A stretch of DNA of 18,758 nt from Chloroflexota bacterium (GTDB taxonomy: Bacteria > Chloroflexota > UBA11872). The stretch is from the NCBI GenBank assembly GCA_028875175.1, contig JAPPFO010000156.1, positions 1 through 18,758 of the forward strand. The letters are read 5' to 3'. Shown one piece after another: positions 1 through 6,926 of the stretch. The notes under the pieces were generated by a model that saw only the letters and a list, made by a program, of their open reading frames with translations, ran no database searches and was not told the DNA's origin. The position numbers and the translations under genes were made by a program. The first letter of the stretch is position 1; the number at the start of each line of letters is the position of its first letter.

Positions 1-1
1 G

Positions 2-199
2 CGTGGCTTCGTGACGATCTCCGGCCCCTCGTCCCGCTGCACCAACCTCTCCTGCAACGCCACCCCGCCCGTCTGCGAGTCCTGCCGCGCCGGCGTCATG
101 GTCATCCGCCAGGGCCGCCCCGGCCGCTTCCTCGGCTGCACCCAATACGCCTCCGACCAACCCTGCACCAACACCCAGCCCCTCCGCCGCCGCAACTGA
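2..199 (+). CDS. C-terminal fragment of a helicase/topoisomerase-type protein with C4 zinc finger
   Basis: The window opens inside this gene. The frame is open from base 2 to a TGA at 197-199 and encodes about 65 residues. It contains a zinc-ribbon pattern: CESC, then G-R-P-G-R-F-L-G-C-T-Q-Y, then a final Cys in QPCTN. This is the usual layout of the topoisomerase/helicase C4 zinc finger (CxxC...GxFxGCxxY...C), a DNA-binding module found at the C-terminus of UvrD-like and RecQ-like helicases as well as topoisomerase I. A second Cys pair (RCTNLSC) precedes it. The catalytic part lies outside the window, so the exact enzyme cannot be named; a UvrD/HelD-type helicase is my preferred reading. It is followed by a 150-base gap, and the next gene is on the other strand. 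Confidence 0.6.
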   Translation, partial: RGFVTISGPSSRCTNLSCNATPPVCESCRAGVMVIRQGRPGRFLGCTQYASDQPCTNTQPLRRRN

Positions 200-350
200 C
201 TCAACACGGACCCGCCGTCCGAGCCGACAGCACAAGCACCGTCCCAAATCTCTGCTCTTCCGATTAGCACCCCATAGACGCCCCCACATCCCCAACCGCC
301 AGCGTCGAAAAATGTCGGCACTCGAGAGCCGAGGCCATCGAGCCCATAGG

Positions 351-1061
351 TCAATACAATCTAGTCATCTCTCGATGATACGTTCGTGGATCATTCTCAT
401 CAGCCGAAACTGAAGGTATTGGCTCGTCATTTGAACATGCCTCAACAAACCACTCACGCTTCGTCGGCATCACGAATCCCCTGTGGTCGTGAGGGTCGAA
501 GTGAACAAGCTTCCAGATCACATTCTCGTCCCCAAAGTCAAGATATACGGGAGATGAGGCCTGTGCCCAACTATGAAGAAGTCTGCTCTGACCAGACCAT
601 CCAAAGCAGTAGACAAGTGGACTAAAGCTCTCGGGCTTTCTAGTCAAGAGTCCCATATAGAAGTACTGGGGATCCGTCGACCCTCGGTCGCCGTCGACTA
701 TCCAGATCAAGTTCTTGTAAAACTCCTCGCGACTCTGCAACTCCGCGTTCTCAATGGGCGAGTGCTGAAATTCAATCACCAAACCGAAGGGCGTCTTGAC
801 ATCTGCTATATGTCTTTCTCCGCTGTTTCTATCGACATGTACTACTTCCTGCCAAGCCGTCGGGAACTGACCTTTCCAGTTTCTATGCCAATCCGTCTCA
901 GACTCCCACCAAGGATCACAGCTCGACCTGCTCTTATGTGCCCAGTGCCACAATCTCACTCTGCCACATTTGGCTATCATGTCTTGTCCACAGTAGGGAC
1001 ACACTGCCCTTTGTCGTGGAAATGGCTTTGATCTCTCTCCATTGACTAGTGCGACTTTCAT
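351..1061 (-). CDS. CoiA-like family nuclease
   Basis: The 236-residue protein resembles the CoiA-like (competence protein CoiA) family, a PD-(D/E)XK-type nuclease fold. Visible signs are an N-terminal Cys pair CPYC (21-24) with C32, then WHWAH (38-42), then ESETDWHRNWK (E53 to K63), then RHIADVKT (D87), then VIEFQHSPI with E97 and Q99. The ADV...IEFQ pair with a preceding E/H/K block is the expected catalytic order. CoiA acts in DNA uptake and recombination in Firmicutes, whereas standalone CoiA-like proteins in other phyla have no settled role; DNA processing or defence are options. GC and codon use are clearly lower here than in genes after position 4159, which suggests horizontal acquisition. 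The ATG start at 1061 has no strong Shine-Dalgarno. No competence genes are nearby. Confidence 0.75.
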   Translation of the reverse strand: MKVALVNGERSKPFPRQRAVCPYCGQDMIAKCGRVRLWHWAHKSRSSCDPWWESETDWHRNWKGQFPTAWQEVVHVDRNSGERHIADVKTPFGLVIEFQHSPIENAELQSREEFYKNLIWIVDGDRGSTDPQYFYMGLLTRKPESFSPLVYCFGWSGQSRLLHSWAQASSPVYLDFGDENVIWKLVHFDPHDHRGFVMPTKREWFVEACSNDEPIPSVSADENDPRTYHREMTRLY

Positions 1062-1352
1062 GTGTTTTTCAGACCGTTTGGGATTGCCGCCTGGCTTCGA
1101 TGATGAAGGGATCTTTCGTCGCGTTGATGCTCAATTGCGTTGACATACACTGCAGGCATCGACTGGCTACCGGTCATGAGCAAATGGTCCCGTTTAGTGT
1201 CACCGAAGCGCAGGTTGACGCCAGGTTCCAAAAGGACAGTCTGGCCGAACAACTCACGGTCCGGTGTCAGGCAGTGCATCCCGTACCTCGCGCTGGATTC
1301 TCCGTTGCCTTACACCAGAACATAATAATCGGCGGTCTCGTCGCGGACGTTG

Positions 1353-1580
1353 TCAGCCGATAAGGTCTTTGGCGACTGCTAGAGTTCCACCGATCAGCGC
1401 CACAAACGGAACGCCAATTAGATCATACGCGGTCTTAGGGTCGACTCCGGCACCGACCAGAATGGCGAATAGTCCAATTATCGACCCATAGGCGATGACC
1501 AACAGCGCCAAGACGTTGACCCGAATCGGCGTAATCCACTTGTTCTCCGACTTGGTCTTGCATTTGGTGTCGCCAGCCAT
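1353..1580 (-). CDS. Small two-helix membrane protein, unknown function
   Basis: This 75-residue protein has a charged N-terminus (MAGDTKCKTKSENKW) followed by two hydrophobic segments. Residues about 19-42 (VNVLALLVIAYGSIIGLFAILVGA) and 54-69 (LIGVPFVALIGGTLAVA) could each cross the membrane, joined by a polar turn GVDPKTAYD. It ends in KDLIG. The pattern looks like a genuine small membrane protein and not a chance ORF, because the same segment in other frames is charged or interrupted. I cannot assign a family; a holin-like size and topology is noted, but nothing else in the window is phage-like. It lies 291 bases upstream of the CoiA-like gene on the same strand. Confidence 0.55.
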   Translation of the reverse strand: MAGDTKCKTKSENKWITPIRVNVLALLVIAYGSIIGLFAILVGAGVDPKTAYDLIGVPFVALIGGTLAVAKDLIG

Positions 1581-1588
1581 CGTCCATC

Positions 1589-1888
1589 TCAGTTCGCAGG
1601 GAGATGTTCAGCGTAATACGTAATCGCCCGCACGAACAGTCGGCCCTCGCTCAGCGCGACAGCGACTGCGATGGCCTCCGACTCCCAACCGCTTCCACGT
1701 ACAACGAATACAGCGTCTGGCTTCCGATCGTAGGCAGCCGGCTCCAGTTGGGCCCGCCGAAGCAGTGGCTGGCGCAAGTTACCGGAACGAGAATCCGGCC
1801 AATTGACTCTCCGTGCGGGGGCAAGCAGTGGACCCCCTCCGTTCAGGGTCCTGCCCAACCCACGCTTGACTACGCAATCCCGTCGCAA
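1589..1888 (-). CDS. Uncertain small ORF, possibly a gene remnant
   Basis: This 99-residue ORF starts about nine bases above the next downstream minus-strand gene. Its first half is basic and low in information. The second half (YDRKPDAVFVVRGSGWESEAIAVAVALSEGRLFVRAITYY) has a protein-like alternation of hydrophobic and charged residues. The phrase GRLFVRAIT faintly recalls the C-terminal strand of short toxin families such as BrnT/DUF4258, but that is not enough for a call. It overlaps the end of the decayed gene at 1870-2148 in a different frame. It could be a real short gene with a later start, or debris from the same decayed locus. Confidence 0.25.
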   Translation of the reverse strand: MRRDCVVKRGLGRTLNGGGPLLAPARRVNWPDSRSGNLRQPLLRRAQLEPAAYDRKPDAVFVVRGSGWESEAIAVAVALSEGRLFVRAITYYAEHLPAN

Positions 1889-2148
1889 TGCGTCCGGATC
1901 CCATCGGAGAATCCGGGTGACATATCCGCAAGCGCCTCGGCGCTCCGCAGCTTCTGGCCCGCCACCACTCCAAACACCCGAATGTAACCCGGCTCATCCG
2001 GATCGTTCGAATACTCGATGTCGGATACACCGAGCCGCTACTCGTCAGGAGAAAAGTGCAGCCAGTTCGGCTTTACCAGGTCGCCAGCGGCAACCGAAGC
2101 TTCATCGGTTGCAGGACAGCGGCTAGTGCGAAGAACAGGGGCGGTCAC
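1870..2148 (-). pseudogene. Small gene interrupted by an in-frame amber codon
   Basis: Reading the minus strand from a GTG at 2148 gives 36 residues ending PNWLHFSPDE, then TAG at 2040-2038. The same frame then stays open for 55 more codons to a second TAG at 1872-1870. Both halves look like one protein: WLHFSPDE, stop, RLGVSDIEYSNDPDEPGYIRV, then FGVVAGQKLRSAEAL. The acidic, aromatic-rich composition in this frame is more protein-like than the other two frames. I do not recognise the family. The simplest reading is a gene inactivated by a point nonsense mutation. A sequencing error or a start inside the second half are alternatives. Confidence 0.4.
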
Positions 2149-2193
2149 CTCAGGCCGAGGCTGACGACACGCCGAACTCTGCGCGAAGCCGGG

Positions 2194-2499
2194 CTATAGA
2201 TCAGTCACTGCAGACGCCGGCGCGAGCCGTGTCACCTGGAGTTCGTCGACCCGCTCCTGCGCCTCCCACAGGTCATAGGCCGTCTGCATCCCCAACCACG
2301 TCTCGGGACTCGACCCAAAGGCCCTCGACAACCGAATCGCCATCTCCGCCGACACCGCGGACTTCTCGTTCACCAGCTCCGACAGCGCCTGCCGGCTCGC
2401 GCCCAGTCCTTCAGCGGCTTTGCTGACGGAAAGCCCAAGCGGCTCCAGGCACTCACTCTTGACAATTCCGCCCGGATGCGGCGGGTTGACCATGGCCAT
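2194..2499 (-). CDS. higA: HigA family (VapI-type) antitoxin, XRE helix-turn-helix
   Basis: The 101-residue protein begins MAMVNPPHPGGIVKSECLEPLGLSVSKA and continues ASRQALSELVNEKSAVSAEMA, then FGSSPETWLGMQTAYDLWEA. This is the standard HigA/VapI antitoxin sequence: an HPG N-terminus, an XRE helix-turn-helix at roughly residues 25-60 and the ETWL(G/N)MQ-YDLW tail. The frame stays open upstream, but the ATG at 2499 is preceded by GGAAGGAG with seven bases of spacing, which fixes the start. HigA normally neutralises the ribosome-dependent RNase HigB and represses its own operon. In a typical higBA locus the toxin lies directly upstream. Here the upstream 150 bases contain only repeats, so this is an orphan antitoxin. 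Confidence 0.88.
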   Translation of the reverse strand: MAMVNPPHPGGIVKSECLEPLGLSVSKAAEGLGASRQALSELVNEKSAVSAEMAIRLSRAFGSSPETWLGMQTAYDLWEAQERVDELQVTRLAPASAVTDL

Positions 2500-2570
2500 C
2501 GCTCGACTCCTTCCAGTCCCAACGATTATCCCCGCCGCCCACATCGGTCGCACGCCCCCTCCGGCTCTTC

Positions 2571-2669
2571 GTAGGGGCGGCGTCTGAGACCCGCCCGTCT
2601 TCCGCGCACCATCGCGTCGCGCTTTCCTAGAGCCTGCCGAGTGGGCCGCTCTCAGACCCGCCGGTCTTT
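2571..2669. repeat. Two copies of a short palindromic intergenic repeat
   Basis: Bases 2571-2601 read GTAGGGGCGGCGTCT-G-AGACCCGCCCGTCTT, an imperfect hairpin with arms GGGCGGCGTCT and AGACCCGCCC. A related copy lies at 2643-2669 (GGGCCGCTCTCAGACCCGCC followed by GGTCTTT). The second copy reaches into the last codons of the DUF6226 gene, so that protein's extreme C-terminus is repeat-derived. These REP-like elements sit between higA and the DUF6226 gene. Confidence 0.45.
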
Positions 2670-3272
2670 CCTGATAGTCCGTCTCCGCCGCCACGCCTTC
2701 CAGTTCAGGTCCAATCGACGCCGACCACCGGCCATCTCACGCGCGCGCAAACCGTCAACGCGGGCTCTGTTTGTGCGTCTCCCGACCGACGACCAGAACT
2801 TCGTTTCTCTCCAACCAGTCCCCCTGAAGGAAATCAGGGGACGCCGGATCGCCTCGCAAAACCTCCCGGCGACGACGTCATCCACCATCTCGTTGAGCCG
2901 TTCGATCTCGCCTTCCGCGGACTCATCGCACGCGTCGCAGCCACAACTCGGAAAAGGCTCTCTGAACCACCGCCCAAATAGGACGCTAAGACCCGGAAAC
3001 GTCGAGAACACCACGGCAATTGGGGCGGCCTCCGGGTCCCTGGGATTGAGTCGCACATGCGGACGTGCAGGTACAAGTCCCCGCTCCAGTTCCGCGTCCA
3101 GGCCATACCCCTCGGTACGCTCGACGTCGAAGTCGTCTTCCAGCCGGCCGACAATCTCCAGCATGGCCGAATGCAACGGCCGAAAGCGCTCGGGGTTCGT
3201 TACGCGGCTGTAGGCCGGATCCTCCGGCGACTCCGCGTTCCGGGATTTCGCATACCCATACCAACCAGCCAT
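2652..3272 (-). CDS. DUF6226 family protein
   Basis: From the ATG at 3272 the product is 206 residues (MAGWYGYAKSRNAESPEDP...). It matches the DUF6226 pattern as I know it: a YSRVTNPERFRPLH opening, ERTEGYGLDAELER, a VRLNPRDPEAAPIAVVFS strand, an FPGL turn, the Cys-rich FPSCGCDACDE block (Cys 110, 112, 115), GEIERLNEMVDDVVAGRF, and a C-terminal WKAW-RRR tail. The Cys cluster may bind a metal. The function of the family is unknown. An in-frame upstream extension to 3365 exists but is arginine/cysteine-rich, unlike the family, and enters the repeat region; AAGGAG lies 11 bases before 3272. The last residues overlap an intergenic repeat. Confidence 0.8.
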   Translation of the reverse strand: MAGWYGYAKSRNAESPEDPAYSRVTNPERFRPLHSAMLEIVGRLEDDFDVERTEGYGLDAELERGLVPARPHVRLNPRDPEAAPIAVVFSTFPGLSVLFGRWFREPFPSCGCDACDESAEGEIERLNEMVDDVVAGRFCEAIRRPLISFRGTGWRETKFWSSVGRRTNRARVDGLRAREMAGGRRRLDLNWKAWRRRRTIRKDRRV

Positions 3273-3638
3273 CGCCCCTTTCGCTCCTTGTTTCACGCCG
3301 CCTGCACCTCGAGAGGCAGGCCAATTGTGACAAGCGGGTGCCGCGCAGGTCCTTTGGCAGACCATACGAGACTCGGGTTACGCAAGGGTCTCGCATGGCC
3401 GGGGCGCGTTCACGCAAAACCGACGGCAACTGTCCAAATGCAGCGATGTGGCGTCCCAACACAGCGGGCGGAGCGGCCCCTCACGCCAGATGGTGATCAG
3501 TCGGCCTGCCCGTGCGCGCGGGAGGCAGGCCAGGCCGCACGAGTCGTCGACGGCCAAGCTCGCCGGAGACGGAAACCCTTGCATAACGTCGCTCGTCTGC
3601 TGATGAGCGGCTGCTCTCGCTCCCGCTCCCCGTGAAAG

Positions 3639-3816
3639 CCCTTGCAAAACGCCCCTCGTCCGCCAAGGGGCGACCGCCCCTACTCCCGCCCCGGGGATTG
3701 CAACTGTGTTCGGTCTCAATCCAATTCAGGGGACGCCGTTCTTCACCCTCTCCGAGGGGAGAGGCAGAATCGGCCGTCTTCGGCCGAATTCGGTGAGGGG
3801 TCTTCCGGGCACCCAA
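3639..3816 (+). repeat. Dispersed repeat, copy A (direct repeat of 3890-4067)
   Basis: This copy opens CCCTTGCAAAACG and continues through CTCGTCCGCCAA, CCCTACTCCCGCCCCGG, TTCAGGGGACGCCG, TTCACCCTCTCC, then GAGGCAGAATCGGCCGTC and GGTGAGGGGTCTTCCGGG. It ends near CACCCAAC. All these blocks recur in the same order and with nearly the same spacing in copy B. It carries the hairpins CCTCTCC-GAGG-GGAGAGG and CGGCCG-TCTT-CGGCCG. Confidence 0.8.
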
Positions 3817-3872
3817 CCCCCAAAGCCCACTCGGGCCGCTCGCCGCACCCCATCCACGGGGCGCCCCTCTGA

Positions 3873-4102
3873 CCCTCTCCATTGGGAGACCCTTGCATAA
3901 CGCCTCTCGTCCGCCAACGCGCTACCGTCCCTACTCCCGCCCCGGCGGATAGCAACGGCGTTCGGTGTCGATTTGTTCAGGGGACGCCGATCTTCACCCT
4001 CTCCAAGGGGAGAGGCAGACTCGGCCGTCTTCGGCCGAATTCGGTGAGGGGTCTTCCGGGCACCCAGCCTCGGGTTACGCAAAGGTCTCCTTTGGGAGAG
4101 GG
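3873..4102. mobile_element. MITE-like unit with 29-bp imperfect terminal inverted repeats (contains copy B)
   Basis: The left end (3873-3901) reads CCCTCTCC, four bases, GGAGAC, then CCTTGCATAAC. The right end (4074-4102) is its reverse complement with about six mismatches, four of them in the hairpin loop: GTTACGCAAAGGTCTCC then TTTGGGAGAGGG. Between them lies copy B of the dispersed repeat (3890-4067). The roughly 230-base unit has no ORF for a transposase, so it would have to move, if at all, with help from elsewhere. A second right-end-like sequence follows at 4114-4149, immediately before nhaA. I did not find an obvious target-site duplication. Confidence 0.45.
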
Positions 4103-4158
4103 TTGGGGTGACGGTCTTCCGGCTCCCCCAGGGTTATGCGAAGGTCTCTAGGACGGGA

Positions 4159-5412
4159 ATGCCGCAGGGACAGGATTTGACAGTCCACGCATCCGCGGAA
4201 TCGAACGCACCCCCCAGCGGGTCCGCATTCACCATCCGCGACTTCATCAAGCTGGAATCGGCCGGCGGGATCCTGCTGTTCGGGGCGGCGGTGGTCGCCA
4301 TGGTCGCCGCCAACTCACCGCTGGCGGGCGTCTATGGGTCGTTGCTGGACACGATCGTTGCGGTACAGGTTGCGGACCTCGTCATCAACAAGCCGCTGCT
4401 GCTGTGGATTAACGACGGCCTCATGGCCCTCTTCTTCTTCCTGATCGGCCTGGAGGTCAAGCGCGAGATCCTGGAAGGAGAGCTCTCGTCCGTGCGCGCC
4501 ATCGCGCTACCCGGATTCGGCGCCCTCGGCGGCATGCTGGTACCGGCGGCCATCTACATCGCCCTTAACTGGCAGGACCCCATCGCGCTGGATGGCTGGG
4601 GCATCCCCGTCGCCACCGACATCGCCTTCGCCCTGGGGCTGTTGAGCGTCTTTGGCCGGCGGATCCCCACGCCGCTCAAGACGTTTCTGCTCACCCTGGC
4701 CATCTTCGACGACCTGGCGGCAATCGTGATCATCGCGATCTTCTATTCAGGTGACCTGGCCGTTCCGGCGCTCCTGGTTGGCGCGACGGCGCTGGCCGCG
4801 GGGATCGTGTTCAACCGGTTGGGCGTGACCCGCGTGACGGCCTATGTTCTCGTCGGCATTGTTCTGTGGGTCGCCGTGCTGAAGTCCGGGGTGCACGCCA
4901 CGTTGGCCGGCGTCTTGATCGCCTTCTGCATTCCCATTCGCGACCCGCGGGGCGAGTCGCCGCTGCGAAAGCTGGAGCACGATCTGCACGCGCCCGTGGC
5001 GTTCGTCATCCTGCCGGTCTTCGCCTTCGCGAACGCCGGGCTCGCGCTATCCGGAATCGGCCTGGACGAGCTCCTGCATCCCGTGACGGTAGGCGTTGCC
5101 GCAGGGCTATTCCTCGGCAAACCCGTCGGCATTCTTGCCTTTGTCGCCATTGCCGCCGCCCTCGGCCTGGCGACCCTGCCGCGCGGCGTCACCTGGGCGC
5201 AGATTGCCGGCGTGGCCTTTGCCTGCGGAATCGGCTTCACCATGAGCCTGTTCATCGCCGGCCTCGCCTTCGAGCACGGCAGCGGCGACTACTTCGCCGG
5301 CGACCGGCTCGGAATCCTCGCCGGATCCCTGGCATCCGCGGCGGCCGCCTACCTGGTGCTGCGCCTGAGCTGCCGGCGTTCCCCAGAAGGAACGGCCGCC
5401 ACCACCCCCTGA
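4159..5412 (+). CDS. nhaA: Na+/H+ antiporter NhaA
   Basis: The product is a 417-residue inner-membrane antiporter that exports Na+ (or Li+) in exchange for protons. The sequence contains the NhaA hallmarks: ALFFFLIGLEVKREILEGEL, GWGIPVATDIAFALG with the conserved Asp at about 154, LAIFDDLAAIVIIAIFY with the ion-binding Asp pair at about 184-185, HATLAGVLIAFCIP, FAFANAGL, and LFLGKPVGI with the conserved Lys at about 321. The C-terminus has CGIGFTMSLFIAGLAF. Length and about 12 hydrophobic segments fit the family. I chose the ATG at 4159 over the in-frame ATG at 4108, because the latter lies in repeat sequence and GGACGGGA precedes 4159. The gene stands alone, with repeats upstream and a 467-base gap downstream. 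A NhaR-type regulator is not seen. Confidence 0.95.
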   Translation: MPQGQDLTVHASAESNAPPSGSAFTIRDFIKLESAGGILLFGAAVVAMVAANSPLAGVYGSLLDTIVAVQVADLVINKPLLLWINDGLMALFFFLIGLEVKREILEGELSSVRAIALPGFGALGGMLVPAAIYIALNWQDPIALDGWGIPVATDIAFALGLLSVFGRRIPTPLKTFLLTLAIFDDLAAIVIIAIFYSGDLAVPALLVGATALAAGIVFNRLGVTRVTAYVLVGIVLWVAVLKSGVHATLAGVLIAFCIPIRDPRGESPLRKLEHDLHAPVAFVILPVFAFANAGLALSGIGLDELLHPVTVGVAAGLFLGKPVGILAFVAIAAALGLATLPRGVTWAQIAGVAFACGIGFTMSLFIAGLAFEHGSGDYFAGDRLGILAGSLASAAAAYLVLRLSCRRSPEGTAATTP

Positions 5413-5879
5413 CCGGACGCATCGGCGGAGCTGTCCTGCCCCTACGGGCTGTCTGGTGCAGGCTCGTCGCCGCGGGAGTTGAAGCCTGGCCGCCCCCCCG
5501 CTCGCAGACCTCGCCGGCTGCTTGACGGGAATGCACTTGCCGCTCGTTCTCGTTCAGAGTACACTATTCCCGATGTCTCCGCAACCCCATTCCAGGATGT
5601 TCAGCGCCAGCCTCCCCAACGACCCGTGGCCCCGCCCCGTCGCCACCTCGCCCGACGGCGCCTGGCCACTCGTCGTTGGCGTCCGTTCCACAACACCCAG
5701 CGCGCCCGAATTCGCGCCAAAATGCGCCCCGCTGCAACTCAAGAGTTTTTTGGAAAAAACTCTTATTGCGCGCGAGAGCGCCCATTTTGCAGCCCCACTC
5801 GCCGCCCCGGGATGCCGACTGCGCGGGGCGCTGGCACCATGGTTGGCCAGGGCAGTTGTTACGCATTTCGGAGGGCTTG
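5413..5879. other. Intergenic region between nhaA and the Gfo/Idh/MocA gene
   Basis: This 467-base gap has no supported gene. The open frames through it are extensions of downstream genes, or proline/arginine-rich shadows. It contains a long imperfect palindrome at 5718-5789 and ends with a clear ribosome binding site, CGGAGGGCTTG, before 5880. The promoter of the downstream operon should lie here, but I cannot place a -35/-10 pair with confidence. Confidence 0.6.
5718..5789. repeat. 72-bp imperfect palindrome with perfect 11-bp central hairpin
   Basis: The centre is AAGAGTTTTTT (5741-5751), GG, AAAAAACTCTT (5754-5764), a perfect inverted repeat. The outer arms begin CAAAATG (5718-5724) and end CATTTTG (5783-5789), so the symmetry extends imperfectly over the whole block. 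It is strikingly AT-rich for its surroundings. No T-tract follows the hairpin on either strand, so it is not a standard intrinsic terminator. It could be a cruciform, a transcript stability element or a short mobile repeat. Confidence 0.7.
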
Positions 5880-6884
5880 ATGCTAGGTATCGGAGTGATC
5901 GGACTGGGCGGAATCGCGAAGTCGCATCTCACGGCGCTGCAGATCGCCGAGGACGAGGGGTTCGCGCGCTGCGTGGCCGCGGCCGACCTGGTGGAGGAGC
6001 TGCGGGAGTCCCATCGCAAGGAGTGGGAAATCCCGGCGGTCTACCCCAACCACCACAAGCTGCTGGAAGACCCCAACGTGGACGCCGTGGCCATCATCCT
6101 GGGCCACCACCTGCACGCCGACCTGACCATCGACGCGCTGAACGCCGGCCGTCACGTCCTGGTCGAGAAGCCGATGGCCAACACGCTGGAGGAATGCGAC
6201 CGCATGATCGAAGCCGAGCAGGCCTCTGGCAAGATCCTGCAAATCGGGCTGACCGGCCGCTTCCACCCGGCGACGCGCAAGGCGCGCGAGATCCTGGATT
6301 CCAACGAGCTCGGCCCGGTGGTCACGGCGCTCTCGCGCTTCAACAAGAACTGGGGCTACGGCGGGCGCCGCTACCAGTACCGCACCCGCTGGATGGGCGG
6401 CGGCATGTGGATGGGCAACGGCGTCCACGCCGTGGACTGGCTGACCCACTGCATCGGGTCGAGGGCCGTGGCCGTGAAGGCCAAGCAGAGCACCTCCATG
6501 CACTACCAGGGCGCCGACGATGTGACCACGGCGTTCGTGCAGTACGCCAACGGGGTTCCCGGCCTGCTGGTGGTGGTGGGCAGCGTCAACGGCTGCGCGA
6601 CCGACGGAATCGAGGCGCACTGCGCGCTGGGCGAAATCCAGTACACCATCCGCGGATCGGTGCGGGTGGGCCAGAAGAACGAGTGGCGGGAGGTGGAACA
6701 CGACGGCAGGCACGGCTTCTGCGAGCAGTACCGCCACTTCGCCCAATCGATCGAGATGGGCATGCGGCCGCAGACCAGCAGCGAGTACGGCCGCCACATC
6801 ATCGAAGTCCTGCAGGCCGCCGAGACGTCCAGCATTACCGGCCGCGAGGTACACCTGACCGACTACCACCGCATGCCCTGGTAA
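5880..6884 (+). CDS. Gfo/Idh/MocA family NAD(P)-dependent oxidoreductase
   Basis: The 334-residue protein is a soluble dehydrogenase of the glucose-fructose oxidoreductase / inositol dehydrogenase family. Members oxidise or epimerise sugars, inositols and related polyols. The N-terminus has the Rossmann motif GVIGLGGIAKSH (5-16), and VLVEKPMANTLEE carries the family's EKP motif (96-98). The second-domain motif is GGGMWMGNGVHAVDWLTH, with H183 and D186 in the usual catalytic positions. In many relatives the residue at 180 is Asp (GGGxLxDxGxHxxD); here it is Asn. The ATG at 5880 is preceded by GGAGG at five bases. It is followed after 42 bases by the LdhH-type gene, so the two are probably one operon. 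The substrate cannot be read from sequence. Confidence 0.9.
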   Translation: MLGIGVIGLGGIAKSHLTALQIAEDEGFARCVAAADLVEELRESHRKEWEIPAVYPNHHKLLEDPNVDAVAIILGHHLHADLTIDALNAGRHVLVEKPMANTLEECDRMIEAEQASGKILQIGLTGRFHPATRKAREILDSNELGPVVTALSRFNKNWGYGGRRYQYRTRWMGGGMWMGNGVHAVDWLTHCIGSRAVAVKAKQSTSMHYQGADDVTTAFVQYANGVPGLLVVVGSVNGCATDGIEAHCALGEIQYTIRGSVRVGQKNEWREVEHDGRHGFCEQYRHFAQSIEMGMRPQTSSEYGRHIIEVLQAAETSSITGREVHLTDYHRMPW

Positions 6885-6926
6885 GCCCGTCCGTGTGCGC
6901 GCCCAACCGCAAGCGACGAGGCCCTG

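Larger units (their letters stand above)
3273..4158. other. Gene-free, repeat-dense intergenic region
   Basis: I see no convincing gene in these 886 bases. ORFs in all frames are short, proline/arginine-rich and conflict with one another. The region is built from repeated modules. A motif of the form GTTACGCAAGGGTCTC occurs at 3377-3392, 4074-4089 and 4133-4148 (with changes), and its reverse complement GAGACCCTTGCATAAC occurs at 3886-3901, with partial copies at 3576 and 3639. Hairpins with CCTCTCC/GGAGAGG arms and CGGCCG-TCTT-CGGCCG arms appear twice each. The block ends about ten bases before the nhaA start. Confidence 0.7.

Noticed and set aside
1058..1279. 73-residue minus-strand ORF between the CoiA-like gene and the small membrane protein
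   Set aside because: No domain or ribosome binding site supports it, and an opposing ORF covers the same bases. The 1062-1352 gap shows nothing else I can support.
3273..4158. Repeat block considered as a CRISPR array
   Set aside because: Repeats are long, few, irregularly spaced and in both orientations with internal hairpins, unlike short evenly spaced CRISPR repeats; no cas gene is present.
4108..4158. Upstream ATG start for nhaA
   Set aside because: It would add residues encoded by the dispersed repeat and has no ribosome binding site; family members begin near the ATG at 4159.
5741..5764. Intrinsic terminator for nhaA
   Set aside because: The hairpin is over 300 bases after the nhaA stop and no T-run follows it; the T-run is inside the stem.
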